Shown here in pieces: positions 4,362 to 7,104 of a DNA stretch of 7,104 nt. The first letter of the stretch is position 1, and the number at the start of each line of letters is the position of its first letter. The position numbers were made by a program, and so were the translations under genes. Origin of the DNA: Clostridia bacterium (GTDB lineage Bacteria; Bacillota; Clostridia; Oscillospirales; CAG-272); NCBI GenBank assembly GCA_017958705.1, contig JAGDCE010000260.1, positions 1 to 7,104 on the forward strand. The letters are read 5' to 3'. The notes under the pieces are model-generated. The model was given only the letters and a program-made list of their open reading frames with translations. It had not been told where the DNA came from and ran no database searches.

Positions 4362-5609
4362 TCAGTACTTCCCGACTATCGATGAGATCACTTTGTCCGC
4401 GACCTTGACGTTGTCGACGCTTTCAGCCACAAGCCGCTGCGCCTGTTCGGATGTTACGCTCTGCTCGTATTCCTGCACGTATATCACCGCGCGCAGCACG
4501 GCGGTGACGTTTGACGGGCTGACGTCGGAACCGAAGATCCGGTGCACGTAAGTCTCCCTCGTGTCGCCGTCGGAATATCCGGGAAGGGAGGCGAGACCGG
4601 CGAAATAAGAATCGGCCTGAGCTCTGCCGCTGTCGGATATCGCACGCTTGTCTTCATTTGCGCGGGCGGTCAGTATGATCATGCGCTTCGCCTCTTCAAC
4701 GAGCGTGTTCATGATCTGTTCGTCCGCGTCGTCGTTCTGCTCTTTGTCACCGAAATACGCCTGCTTTTCCATTATGAAGAGTATCCGCAGCTCCGCTTCG
4801 CTTATGCGGTAGCTGCCGTAGCTTACGGCGTACGTTTTGCGGAACGTCAGAAATACCGACAGAACTGACGCCGCGACGAGCAGGATCGCCACCGGTATCA
4901 GTATCTTGTTCGAAAGGAACTGTCCGTCTTTGCCGAGGTGTATCTTGTTCTCGTTGCCCTCGCGCAGACGTTTTATGTTCGAGCGGTGCTTCCAGACTAT
5001 GATCAGACAAACGAGCACCGTCGGGATGATCACGAGATTAGTCGTGCCGATGAATCTCGATAATACTACCGGCAAAAGCAGCGCGCAGACGACGGAGCCG
5101 AGCGAGATGTATTTTGAGAACGCCACGATTATGAAGAAAACGGTGATAAGGATCAGAAACGCCTTCGGCTCGCAGCAGAGTATCACCGTGGCGAGCGACA
5201 GCACGCCTTTGCCGCCGTGAAATTTGAACCACACCGGCCAGATGTGACCGATCACCGCTGCGTAACCGCAGAAGAACGCGCCCGTCTTGCCGAGCACTAT
5301 CGCGCCGATGAGACAGCAGACGGCGGTCTTCGCTATGTCGCCGAGCAGAGTCACCGCCGCCGCGCCCTTGCCGTACGTGCGCAGCATGTTCGTGAGCCCG
5401 GCGTTGCCGCTGCCGCTCTCACGGATGTCCTTGCCGTATCTGGCTTTGGAGTAGAGGATCGACGTGTTGATCCCGCCGATCAGATATCCGGCGATGCAGA
5501 GCAGTATCAGACTGATCACGAGCAGAGCGGTGCCCTGCCGCTGAGTCAGCACGAGCAGACCGTATCTGAGCAGATCTTTGATCGAAAAACCGGTAATTCC
5601 GTTGTTCAT
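4362..5609 (-). CDS. plsY: PlsY acyltransferase with C-terminal foldase-like extension
   Basis: PlsY transfers the acyl group of acyl-phosphate (made by PlsX) to glycerol-3-phosphate, the first step of phospholipid synthesis, in the membrane. All three family motifs are present: SGSGNAGLTNMLRTYG at about 65-79, GHIWPVWFKFHGGKGV at 121-136 and HRSNIKRLREGNENK at 208-222. About 200 residues is usual, but this protein has 415. After the PlsY core a further hydrophobic helix (about 235-255) leads to a domain of about 155 residues. It begins AVSYGSYRISEAELRILF, is mostly helical, and resembles the SurA/PrsA N-terminal chaperone domain without a PPIase part (inference). If the core has five helices with the C-terminus inside, the added domain lies outside. 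I prefer ATG at 5609, one base after the der stop, with GGTGA upstream. A GTG at 5618 would add three residues. Confidence 0.9.
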   Translation of the reverse strand: MNNGITGFSIKDLLRYGLLVLTQRQGTALLVISLILLCIAGYLIGGINTSILYSKARYGKDIRESGSGNAGLTNMLRTYGKGAAAVTLLGDIAKTAVCCLIGAIVLGKTGAFFCGYAAVIGHIWPVWFKFHGGKGVLSLATVILCCEPKAFLILITVFFIIVAFSKYISLGSVVCALLLPVVLSRFIGTTNLVIIPTVLVCLIIVWKHRSNIKRLREGNENKIHLGKDGQFLSNKILIPVAILLVAASVLSVFLTFRKTYAVSYGSYRISEAELRILFIMEKQAYFGDKEQNDDADEQIMNTLVEEAKRMIILTARANEDKRAISDSGRAQADSYFAGLASLPGYSDGDTRETYVHRIFGSDVSPSNVTAVLRAVIYVQEYEQSVTSEQAQRLVAESVDNVKVADKVISSIVGKY

Positions 5610-5610
5610 A

Positions 5611-6933
5611 TCACTCACCGCGCTCCCTTATTATGAGTTTGATCGGCACGCCCCGGAAACCGAAAGTTTCACGCAGACGGTTCTCTATGTATCTTTGATA
5701 CGAGAAGTGGAACAGAGTCGAGTTGTTGCAGAATATCACGAACGTCGTCGGCTGTATCGCCGTCTGCGTCATGTAGTATATCTTCAGGCGTCTTCCCTTG
5801 TCGGACGGCGGCTGAACGCGCGTCGTCGCGTCGTTTAGCAGATCGTTTAGCATGCCCGTCGTCGCGCGGAACGTCGCCTGACCGTAAACGTAGTTTATAT
5901 GCTCGAACAGCTTGTTGATGCGCTGTCCGGTCTGCGCGGAAACGAATATGATCGGCGCGTACGTCATATAGGACAGCGCCGTGTTGATCTTGTCGGTGAA
6001 TTCCTTTACGGTCGTGTTGTCTTTTTCCACCTTGTCCCATTTGTTTACGACTATTATCGACGCCTTGCCCGCCTCGTGGGCGATGCCGGCGATGCGCTCG
6101 TCCTGCTCGGTTATGCCCTCGGCCGCGTCTATCATTATAAGACACACGTCGGCGCGGTCGACCGCGGCTTTCGCGCGCAGAACGCTGTAACGCTCGATGT
6201 TGTCGGATATCTTCGACTGGCGCCTGATGCCCGCCGTGTCGATGAACGTGTATTTGCCGTATTCGTTTTCTATATAAGCGTCCACCGCGTCGCGCGTCGT
6301 GCCCGGGATATCCGATACGATCATCCTGTTCTGCCCGATTATCTTGTTGACGATTGAGGATTTGCCGGCGTTCGGCTTGCCTATCACGGCGACCTTGATG
6401 CTGTCGTCTTCTTCTTCGATACCGTCGTCGTCCGGGCATTTTTCAAGGACCGCGTCGAGCAGGTCGCCCGTGCCCGTGCCGGAGACGGAGGAGAGAGCCA
6501 CGGGATCGTCCGGGAACCCGAGCTCGTAGAATTCGTAGTATTCCATCGGCAGATTGCCGACGGAGTCTATTTTGTTAACGGCCACGACGACCGGTTTTTT
6601 CGCTTTCTGGAGCATCCGCGCGATCTGTACGTCGTCGGCGGTGAGTCCCGCGCGGGAGTCGACCATGAAGATCACGACGTCCGCCATCTCGATCGCCGTT
6701 TCCGCCTGCGCGCGCATGTGCTTCAGTATCGCGTTGTCGGTCTTAGGTTCGATACCGCCCGTGTCGGTTATCAGCAGCGTTCTGCCGTTCCATTCGACCT
6801 CGGTGTATATCCTGTCGCGCGTTACGCCGGGCGTGTCGTCAACTATCGCTATGCGCTGTCCCGCAAGCTTGTTGAAAAGCGTGCTTTTGCCGACGTTCGG
6901 ACGTCCTATTATCGCTATTATCGGTTTTGACAT
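5611..6933 (-). CDS. der: Ribosome-assembly GTPase Der (EngA)
   Basis: The 440-residue protein has the unique Der layout of two tandem GTPase domains and a C-terminal KH-like domain, at the usual family length. Domain 1 shows GRPNVGKST (10-18), DTPGVTRDR (33-41), DTGG (57-60) and NKID (120-123). Domain 2 shows GKPNAGKSS (185-193), DIPGTTRD (208-215), DTAG (232-235) and NKWD (297-300), with SAQ near 332. An acidic linker (about 168-178) joins the two. The KH-like part is about 351-440 and ends with the typical GFRGVPIKLIIRER. Der works in late assembly of the 50S subunit and is essential in most bacteria. The start has GGAG 7 nt upstream (6941-6944). It leads the operon with plsY, a pairing common in Bacillota. 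I could not find a convincing promoter in the spacer upstream. Confidence 0.97.
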   Translation of the reverse strand: MSKPIIAIIGRPNVGKSTLFNKLAGQRIAIVDDTPGVTRDRIYTEVEWNGRTLLITDTGGIEPKTDNAILKHMRAQAETAIEMADVVIFMVDSRAGLTADDVQIARMLQKAKKPVVVAVNKIDSVGNLPMEYYEFYELGFPDDPVALSSVSGTGTGDLLDAVLEKCPDDDGIEEEDDSIKVAVIGKPNAGKSSIVNKIIGQNRMIVSDIPGTTRDAVDAYIENEYGKYTFIDTAGIRRQSKISDNIERYSVLRAKAAVDRADVCLIMIDAAEGITEQDERIAGIAHEAGKASIIVVNKWDKVEKDNTTVKEFTDKINTALSYMTYAPIIFVSAQTGQRINKLFEHINYVYGQATFRATTGMLNDLLNDATTRVQPPSDKGRRLKIYYMTQTAIQPTTFVIFCNNSTLFHFSYQRYIENRLRETFGFRGVPIKLIIRERGE

Positions 6934-6949
6934 TTTATATCTCCATTTA

Positions 6950-6983
6950 TCAATTCGGAATTATGAATTCAGAATTCAGAATC
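6950..6983. repeat. Short GAATTCA tandem repeat in the der leader
   Basis: GAATTCA is repeated head to tail from 6965 (two full copies and a partial GAAT), preceded by the related words AATTCGGAATTAT. The tract lies just upstream of the der ribosome binding site. It is AT-rich against GC-rich surroundings and resembles the EcoRI-site-like tandem repeats seen between genes of many Clostridia. Confidence 0.5.
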
Positions 6984-6988
6984 AAGGT

Positions 6989-7027
6989 GTCGCTTCGCGA
7001 CGTTCGGTGCGCCTCGTTCCTCGGCGC
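6989..7027. repeat. Two adjacent small hairpins in the spacer upstream of der
   Basis: GTCGC/GCGAC (6989-6993 with 6997-7001) forms a 5-bp stem with a 3-nt loop. GCGCC/GGCGC (7009-7013 with 7023-7027) forms a second stem. Together with the GAATTCA tract and the C-rich stretch beyond, these make up the whole 171-nt spacer from 6934 to the window end. No gene is supportable there. Confidence 0.4.
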
Positions 7028-7038
7028 GTCAGGGGGTT

Positions 7039-7080
7039 CCCCCCCCCCCCAATCCACCCCCGAACCCCCGCCCTACCCCC
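7039..7080 (-). other. G-quadruplex-type G-run tract upstream of der
   Basis: The plus strand has C-runs of 12 (7039-7050), 5 (7057-7061), 5 (7065-7069), 3 (7071-7073) and 5 (7076-7080), separated by 1 to 6 bases. The minus strand, which is the coding sense for der, therefore has five G-runs of at least three with short loops. That meets the usual G-quadruplex pattern in DNA and in any RNA reading into der from upstream. The C12 homopolymer is also prone to slippage and to sequencing or assembly error. Confidence 0.6.
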
Positions 7081-7094
7081 AACATAAGTTGGGG
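7077..7094. repeat. 7-bp hairpin with 4-nt loop at the window end
   Basis: CCCCAAC (7077-7083) pairs perfectly with GTTGGGG (7088-7094) around ATAA. On the plus strand CATTTT follows, a poor U-tract, so a terminator role is possible but weak. The hairpin overlaps the last G-run of the G-rich tract, so the two structures would compete. Confidence 0.4.
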
Positions 7095-7104
7095 CATTTT
7101 GAAA

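Noticed and set aside
3524..4408. Long plus-strand open frame opposite the ATPase gene
   Set aside because: It is the antisense shadow of a gene with clear MinD motifs, has an Arg-rich improbable composition and no ribosome binding site.
5669..6439. Long second-frame minus-strand open frame inside der
   Set aside because: It is an Arg/Gln-rich frame overlapping a fully recognisable GTPase. Such frames arise from GC-rich codon use.

Overview
The window looks like chromosome of an uncultured Bacillota (Firmicutes), most likely a gut or rumen member of class Clostridia. Supporting signs are strong AGGAGG-type ribosome binding sites, near-consensus TTGACA/TATAAT promoters with 17-nt spacers, tRNA genes with encoded CCA, a der-plsY gene pair, a methylglyoxal synthase relative that resembles clostridial homologues, and intergenic spacers full of short palindromic repeats. 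This placement is inference from gene style. No rRNA or other phylogenetic marker was compared.

Every gene I accept lies on the minus strand, so transcription runs from high to low coordinates. (1) 7104-6934 is a spacer with a G-rich tract (C-rich on +), small hairpins and a GAATTCA tandem repeat. (2) 6933-3575 is a tightly packed operon: der (ribosome-assembly GTPase), plsY (acyl-phosphate:glycerol-3-phosphate acyltransferase with an unusual extra C-terminal domain) and a MinD/ParA-type ATPase. Both gene junctions read TGATATG. (3) 3586-2495 is a second unit. Its promoter starts inside the end of the ATPase gene, and it carries a methylglyoxal-synthase-family protein overlapping (ATGA) a small membrane-anchored protein of unknown function. 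(4) 2479-2187 is a tRNA-Ser(UGA)/tRNA-Ser(GCU) unit with its own consensus promoter and an intrinsic terminator touching the last CCA. (5) 2186-1990 is a gene-free block of hairpins and short repeats. (6) 1927-1130 is a single-gene unit for a membrane-tethered XRE-type regulator with four predicted membrane segments, its own promoter and terminator. (7) 1128-164 is a single-gene unit for an unrecognised, possibly two-lobed beta-rich protein. (8) 1-163 is a second repeat block.

The core genes concern ribosome assembly, phospholipid synthesis, spatial organisation at the membrane and serine decoding. Three things depart from routine. PlsY carries a sixth predicted membrane helix and an extracytoplasmic domain of about 155 residues that resembles foldase (SurA/PrsA) N-domains. 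The methylglyoxal-synthase homologue keeps the fold but has replaced several catalytic and phosphate-binding residues, including the catalytic Asp (now Glu). The MinD-like gene lies next to mgsA without minC, minE or rodA, which may be a remnant of the clostridial division cluster. I see no phage, transposase, CRISPR or defence genes.
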